The notes below the pieces were generated by a model. That model had not been told where the DNA came from. It did no database searches and saw only the letters and a list, made by a program, of their open reading frames with translations. From Pelomonas candidula (GTDB lineage Bacteria; Pseudomonadota; Gammaproteobacteria; Burkholderiales; Burkholderiaceae_C): DNA of 64,000 bases. Position numbers and translations under genes: made by a program. Location: positions 434,001 to 498,000 of the forward strand of contig NZ_JBIGIC010000002.1 in the NCBI RefSeq assembly GCF_043555985.1, given 5' to 3'. Positions within the stretch are counted from its first letter, which is position 1. Every line of letters begins with the position of its first letter. Positions 8,173 through 15,637 of the stretch are shown here, piece after piece.

Positions 8173-8218
8173 CTTCAAAAAGACAAACCCGCCGGCGGCA
8201 CCAAGCCGGCGGCGGGTT
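8173..8218 (-). terminator. Rho-independent terminator on the minus strand after the tRNA-Pro fragment
   Basis: On the minus strand AACCCGCCG (8218-8210) pairs with CGGCGGGTT (8194-8186), with an inner GGC/GCC stem, and is followed by TTTGTCTTTTT. It lies just downstream of the broken tRNA-Pro on the same strand and upstream of the OPT gene, so it was probably the tRNA's own terminator. Confidence 0.7.
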
Positions 8219-8230
8219 CATGGAAAGGTT

Positions 8231-8273
8231 TGATCGGGGCGGCGAGATTCGAACTCGCGACTCTTGCTCCAAG
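8231..8273 (-). pseudogene. 3' fragment of tRNA-Pro(TGG)
   Basis: The minus strand reads TTGG at the anticodon position, AGCAAGAG, then a perfect T arm GCGAGTTCGAATCTCGC, the 3' acceptor strand CGCCCCG and ATCA. This matches the usual bacterial tRNA-Pro(UGG) 3' half as I know it, with two single-base losses and CCA changed to TCA. The 5' half is missing: positions right of 8274 are unrelated AT-richer sequence. Such 3' tRNA fragments are typically left by integration at tRNA genes. Confidence 0.65.
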
Positions 8274-8658
8274 TTAGAGCAGCGCGAATTTTACGAGACT
8301 TTCCGGAACTTCTTGGAATCTGAGATTTCATTGATAAATTAATGACTTACAAAAACCATCGCCACAGACCATCCAACCTCTACCCGCTACAGCCCGACCT
8401 CTGGTTGTCTCCATATTCGCGAGGATTCGAACTTCCTACCTGAAGGTAGGAGGCAGCAGAAATGGCGACACTTCATCCGAAAGGCGCTCGGTGGGATGTA
8501 ACGGAGCTGCGAAATCTGCCGCCCGCGTGGGGTGTGAAGTTGCCCAAGAAGAGGCGCCATCCGGTCGCGAAAGTTGATCGCCCTGCCCTCGTGATCACAT
8601 GGTTGAGCGCCCACCGAAGCGCCATCGCCGACACTGGCGCTCCATTTCCGAGCCGCCC
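8274..8658. other. Non-coding stretch right of the tRNA-Pro fragment
   Basis: No convincing gene is present in these 385 bp. Positions 8290-8345 are markedly AT-rich for this genome. CCTACCT at 8435-8441 and AGGTAGG at 8444-8450 form a perfect 7-bp hairpin with a 2-base loop, next to a GATTCGAA motif that recalls a T loop but lacks a pairing stem. The open frame covering 8599-8658 is only an upstream extension of the next gene. Confidence 0.4.
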
Positions 8659-9327
8659 ATGCCCTCTGCCCACGACCTGATCCAAGCCCTCGCCGCCGCC
8701 CACCGCGACGGCACCCACCTGCACGCCTCCGACTGGGCCGGTGCCGTTCGCGACGAGGCCGATGCCTACGCTGTGCAGGACGGCGTGGCCGCCGCGCTGG
8801 GCTGGCCACTGGCCCGCTGGAAGTCCGGCGGTGCCGGCGCACAGGGCCCGTTCAGTCACTCGCCGGTGAACCCGCTCGCCGGCGCGGCGCTACTGGGGGT
8901 GGAGGCCGAGGTGGCGCTGCGCGTCGGCTCGGATGGCGCGCCCGAGGCGATGTGCATCGCCGTCGAGCTGGTGGCCTCGCGCTGGGCGGAAGGCCTGGAC
9001 GCCCCGGCGCTACTGCGCATGGCCGATCACCAGTCCAACGCCGGCTTGCTGCTGGGCGAGTGGCAGCCCTACCGCGCGCTGGACTGGGCGAATCTCGAAT
9101 GGCGTCTCGCACTGCCCGGCCAGGAGACCATCGTGCGCCGCGGCGGCCATTCGCTGGCGAACCCGGCCGGCGTGCTGCCCGCGTGGCGGGCGCATGCGAC
9201 GCGCAACGGCCGACCGCTGCCGGCCAGCGCCGTCGTGACGACGGGGGCCTGGGGCGGACTGCATCCCCACACCGGCCCGGCCCACGGCTCGTTGAGCATC
9301 GAAGGCCTGGGCGAGTTCGCTTTCTAG
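8659..9327 (+). CDS. FAH-fold 2-keto-4-pentenoate hydratase-like protein
   Basis: A 222-aa protein of the fumarylacetoacetase C-terminal fold, subgroup of 2-keto-4-pentenoate hydratase / 4-oxalocrotonate decarboxylase (MhpD, DmpH). Seen features: the helical N-terminus typical of hydratases, the acidic pair GVEAEVALRV that binds a divalent metal in this fold, and VVTTGAWGGLHP near the end, like the substrate-binding TGS/TG block. It is a little shorter than the usual 260 aa. No meta-cleavage pathway genes are near, so the true substrate is unknown. The ATG at 8659 is chosen because residues before it are low-complexity and unlike the family. Its stop overlaps the convergent DUF1294 gene by 4 bp. 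Confidence 0.75.
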   Translation: MPSAHDLIQALAAAHRDGTHLHASDWAGAVRDEADAYAVQDGVAAALGWPLARWKSGGAGAQGPFSHSPVNPLAGAALLGVEAEVALRVGSDGAPEAMCIAVELVASRWAEGLDAPALLRMADHQSNAGLLLGEWQPYRALDWANLEWRLALPGQETIVRRGGHSLANPAGVLPAWRAHATRNGRPLPASAVVTTGAWGGLHPHTGPAHGSLSIEGLGEFAF

Positions 9328-9926
9328 ATCGGTCGCTGCGTCGCCCACTCGCGCAGCGGCGTGAACAGCAGCGCAAAGCCCAGCACGTTCAGCACCACGG
9401 TCAGCCAGAACACGCGCCGGAAAGCCGGCTTCGCGCTCTTGTGGCGCAGCGTCTCCTGCGCCAGCAGCGCACCGGGCCAGCCGCACAGCAAGGCCAGCGT
9501 GTGCAGCGTGTTCTCGGCCACGCGCCAGCCGCCGCGCAGCGCGGCGCGCTTGTCCAGCGCGTAGGTGATGAAGGTGGCCATACTCATGGCTGAGTACGCG
9601 CCCCAGGCCGCGTTCGGCACACCCCACAGCAGGTGGCAGGCCAGCACGAAGGCGGCAAAGGCCGGCACCAGCAGCAGCACGCGCCCGCGGTCGCGGGCCT
9701 TGGGGATGGGCGGCATGGCCCGCGGCTCCAGGCTGCGCACGTCCTGCGCGCGCTTCTTGCCCTGCGCGTCCAGCCCTTCCCGATAGCTCAGCCGCTCGCC
9801 GACGAAGGGGCGCTGCGGACGCGGCCCGAAGGCCTTGATGTGGACGAAGCATTTCGCGCCTCCACCATCGGGCGTAATGAAGCCGTAGCCCTTGGCGTCG
9901 TCCCACTGGGTCAGCACGCCCTTCAT
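9324..9926 (-). CDS. Cold-shock domain fused to a DUF1294 membrane domain
   Basis: A 200-aa two-part protein. Residues 1-65 are an OB-fold cold-shock domain (GVLTQWDDAKGYGFITPD matches RNP1 KGYGFI, then CFVHIKAF for RNP2), which binds single-stranded nucleic acid. Residues 82-195 have three or four membrane helices of the DUF1294 family, with TYALDKRAAL and CGWPGALLAQETLRHKS as its signature. The nucleic-acid-binding part would face the cytoplasm. Its ATG overlaps the stop of the lysR gene (ATGA), so the two are translated together. The role of this known fusion is not established. Confidence 0.85.
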   Translation of the reverse strand: MKGVLTQWDDAKGYGFITPDGGGAKCFVHIKAFGPRPQRPFVGERLSYREGLDAQGKKRAQDVRSLEPRAMPPIPKARDRGRVLLLVPAFAAFVLACHLLWGVPNAAWGAYSAMSMATFITYALDKRAALRGGWRVAENTLHTLALLCGWPGALLAQETLRHKSAKPAFRRVFWLTVVLNVLGFALLFTPLREWATQRPI

Positions 9927-10798
9927 CGCGCGTCCTCCAGATGGGACTTCAGCGCCGCGATGGCGTGGCGGACCTTGGCCGGCTGCGCGTCGCGCTGCGG
10001 CGTCAAGGCCCAGACGGGCAGGTCCGGCAGCGCGAGTTCGCTGTCCACCCGCAGCAGCCGGCCGGTGGCGACGGCTTCGGCGACGTCCTCGTCGCCCAGC
10101 GCCGCCAGGCCCAGACCGGCCTCGCACAGCTGCTGCAACGTCAGCTGGTTGTTGCTGGTGTAGCGCGGCTGCACGGTCAGCGCGCTGCCGGGCAGGCGGC
10201 GCGGCTGGTCGGTGCCGTCCTGCAGCACCAGCCAGTCGGCGGCCTCTAGCGCCTCGCGCGTGGCCGGCACGCCACGTTGGGCGAGGTAGGCCGGCGCGGC
10301 GTACAGGCTGGTGTGCAGCGTGCCGAGCGGCTGCGCGACCCAGGCACTGTCCGGCAGGCGACCGAAGCGGATGGCAAGGTCGATGCGGTGGGCAACGAGG
10401 TCGGTGAAGCCGTCCTCGACCTGCAGGTGCAGCCGCAGGCCCGGGTGGGCCGCGAGCAGCGGCGCCAGGGCCGGACCGATGCGGCGGCCGAAGCCGACCG
10501 TCATCGCGATGCGCAGCTCGCCCTCTGGCGCATCGCGCAGCGACTGGAGCTGGGCCTGGGCCTGCTCGGCAGCGGCCACCATCGCCGCACAGCCGGCGTG
10601 GAATCGCTCGCCGGCCGGTGTCAGGCTGAGTTTGCGCGTGGAGCGGTGCAGCAGCGTGACGCCCATGTCCTTTTCCAGCGCCCTCACCTGCTGGCTGACG
10701 GCCGAGGTGCTGGTACGCAGTTGGCGCGCGGCGGCGGCAAAGCTGCCGTGGCGCACGACGGCGGCCAGGACGGCCATCCGTTTGAGCTGGTCGAGCAT
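9923..10798 (-). CDS. LysR-family transcriptional regulator
   Basis: A 291-aa regulator. Residues 1-60 form the winged helix-turn-helix (LAAVVRHGSFAAAARQL, TSTSAVSQQVRALEKDMG), and residues 90-290 the type 2 periplasmic-binding-like effector domain. By position it should control the divergent NAD(P)-binding protein gene at 10898, with a shared 99-bp promoter region. It is also stop/start-coupled to the cold-shock/DUF1294 gene. Its C-terminal pattern fits the CrgA-like group that often sits next to oxidoreductases; the effector is unknown. Confidence 0.92.
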   Translation of the reverse strand: MLDQLKRMAVLAAVVRHGSFAAAARQLRTSTSAVSQQVRALEKDMGVTLLHRSTRKLSLTPAGERFHAGCAAMVAAAEQAQAQLQSLRDAPEGELRIAMTVGFGRRIGPALAPLLAAHPGLRLHLQVEDGFTDLVAHRIDLAIRFGRLPDSAWVAQPLGTLHTSLYAAPAYLAQRGVPATREALEAADWLVLQDGTDQPRRLPGSALTVQPRYTSNNQLTLQQLCEAGLGLAALGDEDVAEAVATGRLLRVDSELALPDLPVWALTPQRDAQPAKVRHAIAALKSHLEDAR

Positions 10799-10897
10799 GA
10801 AGTTTTTCTAAACAGTTCCGGCAATCAATGCCGACTTATCAATTGATTGTGAAGCAAGAACAATAGCGCCATTGCAACCTGAATGATGGAGAGCGCC
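10799..10897. promoter_or_regulatory. Divergent lysR/oxidoreductase promoter with ATCAATTGAT palindrome
   Basis: The AT-rich gap holds the perfect 10-bp inverted repeat ATCAATTGAT at 10838-10847, preceded by a looser partner GCAATCAATG at 10821-10830. LysR proteins usually bind such dyads between divergent genes. GGAGAG at 10888-10893 sets the ATG at 10898 as start of the right-hand gene. Confidence 0.45.
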
Positions 10898-11539
10898 ATG
10901 AACATCGCCCTGATCGGTGCCACCGGCTTTGTCGGCAAGGCCCTGCTGGAAGAACTGCTGAGCCGCGGCCACACCGTGCGCGCGCTGCAGCGCGACACGG
11001 CCAAGCTGGCCGCCCGCGCCGGGCTGGAGGCACGTGCCGTGGACGTGCTGGCCGGCGACAACCTCGCGGCCTCGTTGGCCGGCGTGGACGCCGTCGTCAG
11101 CGCCTTCAACGCCGGCTGGGGCAACCCCAACCTGCACGACGACTTCCTGCGCGGCAGCGACGCCATCGCCAGCGCGGCGCGCGAGGCCGGCGTGCGGCTC
11201 ATCGTCGTCGGCGGCGCGGGCAGCCTGTTCATCGCCCCGGGCCAGCAACTGGTGGACTCGCCCGCCTTCCCGGCCGAGTGGAAGCAAGGTGCGCTGGCGG
11301 CCCGCGAGGTGCTGACGCGCCTGCGCGCCGACAAGACCACGCTGGACTGGACCTTCGTGTCGCCCGCCATGCACCTGGCGCCGGGCGCGCGCACGGCTCA
11401 GTTCCGACTCGGCGGCGAGGAGCCGGTGTTCGACGCCAAGGGCGAGAGCAACATCAGCGTCGAAGACCTGGCCGTGGCCATCGTCAACGAGCTGGAAGCG
11501 CCGCAGCACCGCCGCGGTCGCTTCACCCTCGGCTACTGA
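10898..11539 (+). CDS. NAD(P)-binding Rossmann protein (atypical SDR)
   Basis: A 213-aa protein with the N-terminal dinucleotide motif IALIGATGFVGKALLEEL and the atypical-SDR layout of NAD(P)H-binding YwnB/flavin-reductase-like proteins: AGVDAVVSAFNAGW, LIVVGGAGSLF and the late segment ISVEDLAVAIVNELE. The canonical YxxxK pair is absent, which is normal for this group, so it may be a reductase or an NADP sensor. RBS GGAGAG lies 5 bases before ATG 10898. It is probably controlled by the divergent LysR regulator. It converges on the GH27 gene with a 3-bp gap. Confidence 0.8.
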   Translation: MNIALIGATGFVGKALLEELLSRGHTVRALQRDTAKLAARAGLEARAVDVLAGDNLAASLAGVDAVVSAFNAGWGNPNLHDDFLRGSDAIASAAREAGVRLIVVGGAGSLFIAPGQQLVDSPAFPAEWKQGALAAREVLTRLRADKTTLDWTFVSPAMHLAPGARTAQFRLGGEEPVFDAKGESNISVEDLAVAIVNELEAPQHRRGRFTLGY

Positions 11540-11542
11540 GTC

Positions 11543-12760
11543 TTACTGGACGGCCGGAGAGATCCGGAACATCAGCACCCCATGGCTGGCCACCGTGCCG
11601 CCATGGCGGCCGGTGACGCCGGCCGTCTTCTTGCCCGACCACAGGTCGTGCACGTTGGCCTTGAGCTTGGAAGGCAGATCGATCTGCTCCCAGGCCACGG
11701 TCATGTCTGCCGGCTTCTCGCCGCGGTTGAACAGCACGACGGCGCGGTCGCCGCCCTGCAACGTGCGCACCCAGATCTCCTGATCGCCCTCGCGCCAGAC
11801 GCGGCGGCCCTGGCGGCCCAGCGGGTCCTGGTCGACCTTGATGACCTCGGCGTTGGTCAGGATGCGCCGGGTGTCGGCGTCCATCCTGCTCATGTCGTTG
11901 CCGGCGACCAGCGGCGCGGCCAGCATGGCCCAGATGGAGAAGTGGCTCTCGTACTCGGTCGTCGTCATGCCGCCGTTGCCCACCTCCAGCATGTCGGGGT
12001 CGTTCCAGGCGTTGGGGCCGGCGTCGGCCCACAGCTCGGCGTTCATGTCGATGATGTCGAGCAGGCCGTGCGACCACTCCTTCTTGCCCTTCCACCCATC
12101 CCAGATGTCGCCCGTCGTGCGCCACATGTGACCCACAGGCTGGGCCCAGCGGCCCGGGTGGCTGTTGCCCCACTCGCACATCGACAGCAGGATGTCTCGC
12201 CCCGATTCGCGCAGCGCCTTGGCCATGATGGTGTACGCGGCCTCGGCGTTGCGCTGGCCGGTGTAGCACCAGTCGTACTTGAGATAGTCCACGCCCCACT
12301 TGGCGTACTGGCGTGCGTCCTGGAACTCATGGCCGGCGCTGCCCGGGCGGCCGCCACACGTCGCCGAGCCGGCGTCGGAGTAGAGGCCGAACTTCAGGCC
12401 CTTGGCATGCACGTAATCGGCCAGCGCCTTGATGCCGCTGGGAAAGCGCTCCGGGTCGGCCTGGATGTTGCCGTCGGCATCGCGGCTCTTCTGCCAGCAG
12501 TCGTCGATGACGATGTACTGGTAGCCGGCGTCCTTCATGCCGGAGGCGGCCATCGCGTCGGCTTGCTGGCGGATCAGCTGCTCGCTGACGTTGCAGGCGA
12601 ACTTGTTCCACGAGTTCCAGCCCATCGGCGGCGTGGGCGCGAGGCTGGGCTTGGGGGTGTCGAGCTTGAGCGTCTCGTGGCCGGTCTGGGCCTGCGCGCC
12701 CGCGGCGACGAGGCAGGTGAACACGGCCAGCAGCACGCGGCGCAGCCAGGTTGAGGTCAT
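11543..12760 (-). CDS. Alpha-galactosidase, glycoside hydrolase family 27
   Basis: A 405-aa secreted enzyme that should remove alpha-1,6-galactose side chains from galacto(gluco)mannan or melibiose-like sugars. Residues 1-24 are a Sec signal ending AGAQA. The GH27 barrel starts with PPMGWNSWNKFAC; VIDDCWQ, FGLYSDAG and YLKYDWCY follow, with the catalytic nucleophile Asp in KYDW, and NDPDMLEVGN carries the acid/base Asp. The last 90 residues form the beta-sandwich domain. It lies 34 bp after the GPH symporter gene on the same strand and shares its operator-bearing promoter, which places it in the galactoglucomannan locus. Confidence 0.93.
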   Translation of the reverse strand: MTSTWLRRVLLAVFTCLVAAGAQAQTGHETLKLDTPKPSLAPTPPMGWNSWNKFACNVSEQLIRQQADAMAASGMKDAGYQYIVIDDCWQKSRDADGNIQADPERFPSGIKALADYVHAKGLKFGLYSDAGSATCGGRPGSAGHEFQDARQYAKWGVDYLKYDWCYTGQRNAEAAYTIMAKALRESGRDILLSMCEWGNSHPGRWAQPVGHMWRTTGDIWDGWKGKKEWSHGLLDIIDMNAELWADAGPNAWNDPDMLEVGNGGMTTTEYESHFSIWAMLAAPLVAGNDMSRMDADTRRILTNAEVIKVDQDPLGRQGRRVWREGDQEIWVRTLQGGDRAVVLFNRGEKPADMTVAWEQIDLPSKLKANVHDLWSGKKTAGVTGRHGGTVASHGVLMFRISPAVQ

Positions 12761-12794
12761 GAGGGACTCCGTTGGGGGGATGGAGAAGAGACGA

Positions 12795-14273
12795 TCAGAC
12801 GGTGCCGCGGCGGGCTTCCAGCTCGGCGCGGATCTCGTGCATGCGCTTCTCGGTCAGGAAGTAGCGCGAAACGATGTACAGCGCGACGCACAGGCCCACG
12901 ATGGGGATGCCGGACAGGCAGACGCGGATCAGGAAGATCGCGTCCTCGCCCTGCACGGGCAGCTTGGCGTCGAAGCCGGTGAACTGCAGCACCCAGCCCG
13001 AGGTCATGTTGCCCAGGGCGAGACCGACCTTCGAGATCCACGAGCCGCAGGCCGCGAACGAACCCTCGCGGCGCTGGCCGCTCTCGAGTTCGTCGTGGTC
13101 GATGACATCGGCCATCGACGAGCCGTAGATCGTCCAGAAGCCCGCGCCGATGAAGGCCACGCCGCCGCTGGCAAACAGCTGCAACCAGGGCAGTTGCGGG
13201 TTGTAGAAGAACCAGTCGCCGATGAAGGCGCAGATGCCGAGCGTGATCACGGTCATCAGCGCATTGCGCTTGCCGTGGTGGCGCGCCACCCAGCCGGCGA
13301 ACGTGATGCCGATGAGGCCGCAGACGAGGCCCGCCACGCCCATCATCGAGTTCCACTTGGTGGCCTCGACGACGTTGCCGCCGCAGACGTAGTAGACCGT
13401 CGCGTAGTAGCCCAGCAGGCCCACCATGGACGTGGCCATGTTGTAGGCGAGCATGGTGCCCAGCATCTGGCGGAAGGGTCGGTTCTTCAGCGTGCGGTAG
13501 AGCGTGTCCTTGAACGGCACGCGCTGCTTGCTCTTGGCGACGACGTTCTCGTAGTAGCGCTCACGCGTCAGCGAGAAGATCAGCACCGACACGACGACCA
13601 TGATGCCGCCCAGGATGCTGGTGTAGACCTGCGCGCCCTTCAGGATGTCGGGCTTGCCGGATGCGTCGTTGAAGATCGCCAGCGTCGTGAACTGCGCTGC
13701 GACGAACATCGCCAGCTCGGGGATCTTCTGGATCGCGTTCTTCCATGACATCACACGCGTGCGCTCGTGGTAGTCCGGTGTCATCTCGGCGCCCAGGCTG
13801 TTCCACGGCATGATGAAGCAGCTCATCGCCGGCACGTAGAGGCAGGTCGACACGACCATGAAGACGAAGTATTCGGTGTCGCTCCAGCCCCGGCCGACGG
13901 CGAACATCAGTGGCAGGCCGATGCCGGCCAGGATGCCGCCCACGAGGATGAAGGGCCGGCGGCGCCCCCAGCGCGTGCGGGCGTTGTCGGAGATCCAGCC
14001 GAACAGCGCGTCCGACACGGCGTCGACGGCGATCTTCAGGCCCAGCGCCGTCGAGATCAGCCCCGGCGCGACACCCAGGAACACGTTGAAGACGTGGAAG
14101 GCCAGCGACTGGTAGAGCCAGTGGCCCCACATGTCCAGGAAAGACCCGAGGCCGAAGCCGATCTTCTGCGAGGCGGGTACGCGGTCGGCCGCGGCCGTCG
14201 AGGTCGACGCAACCCCGGGAGCCCCCGGGCGCGGCGTCAGGGGTGCGGCGACCCCATCGCTGTCGGCAATCAC
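12795..14273 (-). CDS. GPH-family sugar:cation symporter (MelB/XynP-like)
   Basis: A 492-aa, 12-helix inner-membrane carrier of the glycoside-pentoside-hexuronide:cation symporter group. After a soluble 30-residue N-terminus, GLGSFLDMWGHWLY begins helix 1; DAVSDALFGWISDN and RTRWGRRRPFIL form the conserved loop 2-3 signature. It probably takes oligosaccharides released in the periplasm into the cytosol; the exact sugar is not seen, but manno- or gluco-oligosaccharides fit its locus. The start is GTG with AAGGAGA about 8 bases upstream. A GTTTAGTAAAC-like operator lies 32 bp before the start, and the GH27 gene follows in the same operon. Confidence 0.88.
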   Translation of the reverse strand: MIADSDGVAAPLTPRPGAPGVASTSTAAADRVPASQKIGFGLGSFLDMWGHWLYQSLAFHVFNVFLGVAPGLISTALGLKIAVDAVSDALFGWISDNARTRWGRRRPFILVGGILAGIGLPLMFAVGRGWSDTEYFVFMVVSTCLYVPAMSCFIMPWNSLGAEMTPDYHERTRVMSWKNAIQKIPELAMFVAAQFTTLAIFNDASGKPDILKGAQVYTSILGGIMVVVSVLIFSLTRERYYENVVAKSKQRVPFKDTLYRTLKNRPFRQMLGTMLAYNMATSMVGLLGYYATVYYVCGGNVVEATKWNSMMGVAGLVCGLIGITFAGWVARHHGKRNALMTVITLGICAFIGDWFFYNPQLPWLQLFASGGVAFIGAGFWTIYGSSMADVIDHDELESGQRREGSFAACGSWISKVGLALGNMTSGWVLQFTGFDAKLPVQGEDAIFLIRVCLSGIPIVGLCVALYIVSRYFLTEKRMHEIRAELEARRGTV

Positions 14274-14304
14274 TCTGTCTCCTTGGTCGCCTAGGGCGAC
14301 GCAT

Positions 14305-14315
14305 TTTTAGTAAAC
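14305..14315. promoter_or_regulatory. LacI-type operator upstream of the GPH symporter gene
   Basis: TTTTAGTAAAC at 14305-14315 differs by one base from the perfect palindrome GTTTAGTAAAC found at 27220. It lies between the lacI stop and the symporter start, where a promoter for symporter-GH27 must be. Confidence 0.55.
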
Positions 14316-14383
14316 AGAGAGATTTTTGTTCGATGTTCGGACGAATGAAAGGCGGGTTAGACCCTAGGAATCGGTTCCAGTGT

Positions 14384-15439
14384 TCAGCGTTCGGCGGTGA
14401 CTGCCTGGCGTTTCGTCCTGCGCGCCGGCGCCGCATCGGCCGGCGGCGGGGCGACGCGTGAGCTCTCGCGCACCACCAGCTCGACCGGCAGCGACGCCTC
14501 GCTGGGCTCCACGTCGCCGTCGATGAGCGCGCGCGCGGCCATGTTGCCCAGCGCCTCCTTGTCCATCTTCACGGTGGACAGCGGTGGCTTGCAGTGCGAG
14601 GCCTCCTCGATGTCGTCATAGCCGACGAAGCGGATGTCCTCCGGCACGCGCAGGCCGCGCTCCTGGCACAGCTCCATGCCGAACATCGCCGTCGAGTCGT
14701 TGTAGGCAAACACGGCATCCGGCGGCTGCGGCAGCTCCAGCAGGCGGCGCATCGCGTCGCGGCCGGCATCGCGGTATTCCAGCGCCGGGTCCAGCGTGAC
14801 CTCGTAGTCGGGGTCGAACAGGCGGCCGGCCTCGAACAGCGCGCGGCGGAATCCCTTGGCGCGCAGCGATGTCGAGTAGTGCGCCAAAGGCCCGAAGATG
14901 GCGGCGATGCGCTGGGAATTGCCCTCCAGCAGATGCTTCGTCGCCAGCCAGGCGCCCAGCTGGTTGTCGTCGTTGATGCAGCGCACGCCGGGGAAGAAGT
15001 GGTCCACCAGTACCAGCGGCAGTTCGCAGCGGCGCACGGCATCCATGGCCTCGGGGTCGAAGTAGCCGGCGCCGAGCAGCGCGTCCGCCTCGTGGCGGCG
15101 CACCTGGCCGGCGATGTCCTCGCCGGACTGCACCGACAGCAGGCTCAGCGGCACGCCGGCTTCGCGGCAGACCGTCTCGGCGCCGTGCAGCACATAGGAA
15201 TAGAACGGGTTGTTGGCCAGCGAGCCCATGTGGCGGCTGTACAGGAACAGCATGCGACGCGGCTTGCCGGTGCGCAGCTTGGCCGTGTCATAGCCGAGCT
15301 GCTGTGCGACTTCGAGCACCTGGGTTCGCGTCTGCTCCGACAGACCGGGCTGCCCCTTCAGCGCACGCGAGACGGTGCCGATGGACACCCCCGCCGCCTG
15401 GGCCAATTCCCGAATCGTCACCCCCCGTTTGTCGGCCAT
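14384..15439 (-). CDS. LacI-family transcriptional regulator of the glucomannan locus
   Basis: A 351-aa repressor-type protein. Residues 7-55 hold the LacI helix-turn-helix and hinge (TIRELAQAAGVSIGTVSRAL, then EVAQQLGYD), followed by a periplasmic-binding-like effector domain with SLANNPFYSYVLHGAE, PLVLVDHFFPGVRCINDDN and IRFVGYDDIEEASHCKPPLS. It lies between the symporter and fructokinase genes, whose promoters and its own carry the same 11-bp operator, so it probably regulates the locus and itself, with a mannose- or glucose-containing oligosaccharide as inducer. The last 25 residues are basic and Ala-rich, beyond the fold. Confidence 0.92.
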   Translation of the reverse strand: MADKRGVTIRELAQAAGVSIGTVSRALKGQPGLSEQTRTQVLEVAQQLGYDTAKLRTGKPRRMLFLYSRHMGSLANNPFYSYVLHGAETVCREAGVPLSLLSVQSGEDIAGQVRRHEADALLGAGYFDPEAMDAVRRCELPLVLVDHFFPGVRCINDDNQLGAWLATKHLLEGNSQRIAAIFGPLAHYSTSLRAKGFRRALFEAGRLFDPDYEVTLDPALEYRDAGRDAMRRLLELPQPPDAVFAYNDSTAMFGMELCQERGLRVPEDIRFVGYDDIEEASHCKPPLSTVKMDKEALGNMAARALIDGDVEPSEASLPVELVVRESSRVAPPPADAAPARRTKRQAVTAER

Positions 15440-15458
15440 GGCCCGAACTCCAGCTGTT

Positions 15459-15467
15459 GTTTAGTGC
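15459..15467. promoter_or_regulatory. Partial LacI-type operator upstream of lacI
   Basis: GTTTAGTGC at 15459-15467 matches the left six to eight bases of the shared operator, 20 bp upstream of the lacI start on the minus strand. It fits autoregulation but is the weakest copy. Confidence 0.35.
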
Positions 15468-15580
15468 CTCAAAAAGCGCCGCGATTGTGGCATTGCCGCC
15501 AAGATGGCACCGCACAGCACTTGCTCTTCTGCCACCACCCGCGGCTTGCCGGCGCGATGCGGGATCGCCCTCGTTGCCGA

Positions 15581-15612
15581 TTGTTCACTAAACATTTATT
15601 GTTGCCTAGAAT
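15581..15612 (+). promoter_or_regulatory. Promoter and operator of the fructokinase-GH1 operon
   Basis: GTTCACTAAAC at 15583-15593, on the complement GTTTAGTGAAC, differs from GTTTAGTAAAC at one arm base. It overlaps a possible -35 box TTCACT (15584-15589), which is 17 bp from a good -10 box TAGAAT (15607-15612). An operator across the -35 box would explain repression. The boxes are my reading by eye. Confidence 0.5.
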
Positions 15613-15637
15613 ATTTCAGTCATCTTCAGTGCTCCCG

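Noticed and set aside
8231..8280. A functional tRNA at this position
   Set aside because: The D arm and 5' acceptor strand are absent and CCA has changed to TCA, so it cannot fold into a tRNA.
8411..8460. A second tRNA remnant suggested by GATTCGAA near a hairpin
   Set aside because: The flanking bases do not form a T stem and no acceptor or anticodon arm can be drawn; only a 7-bp hairpin is supported.
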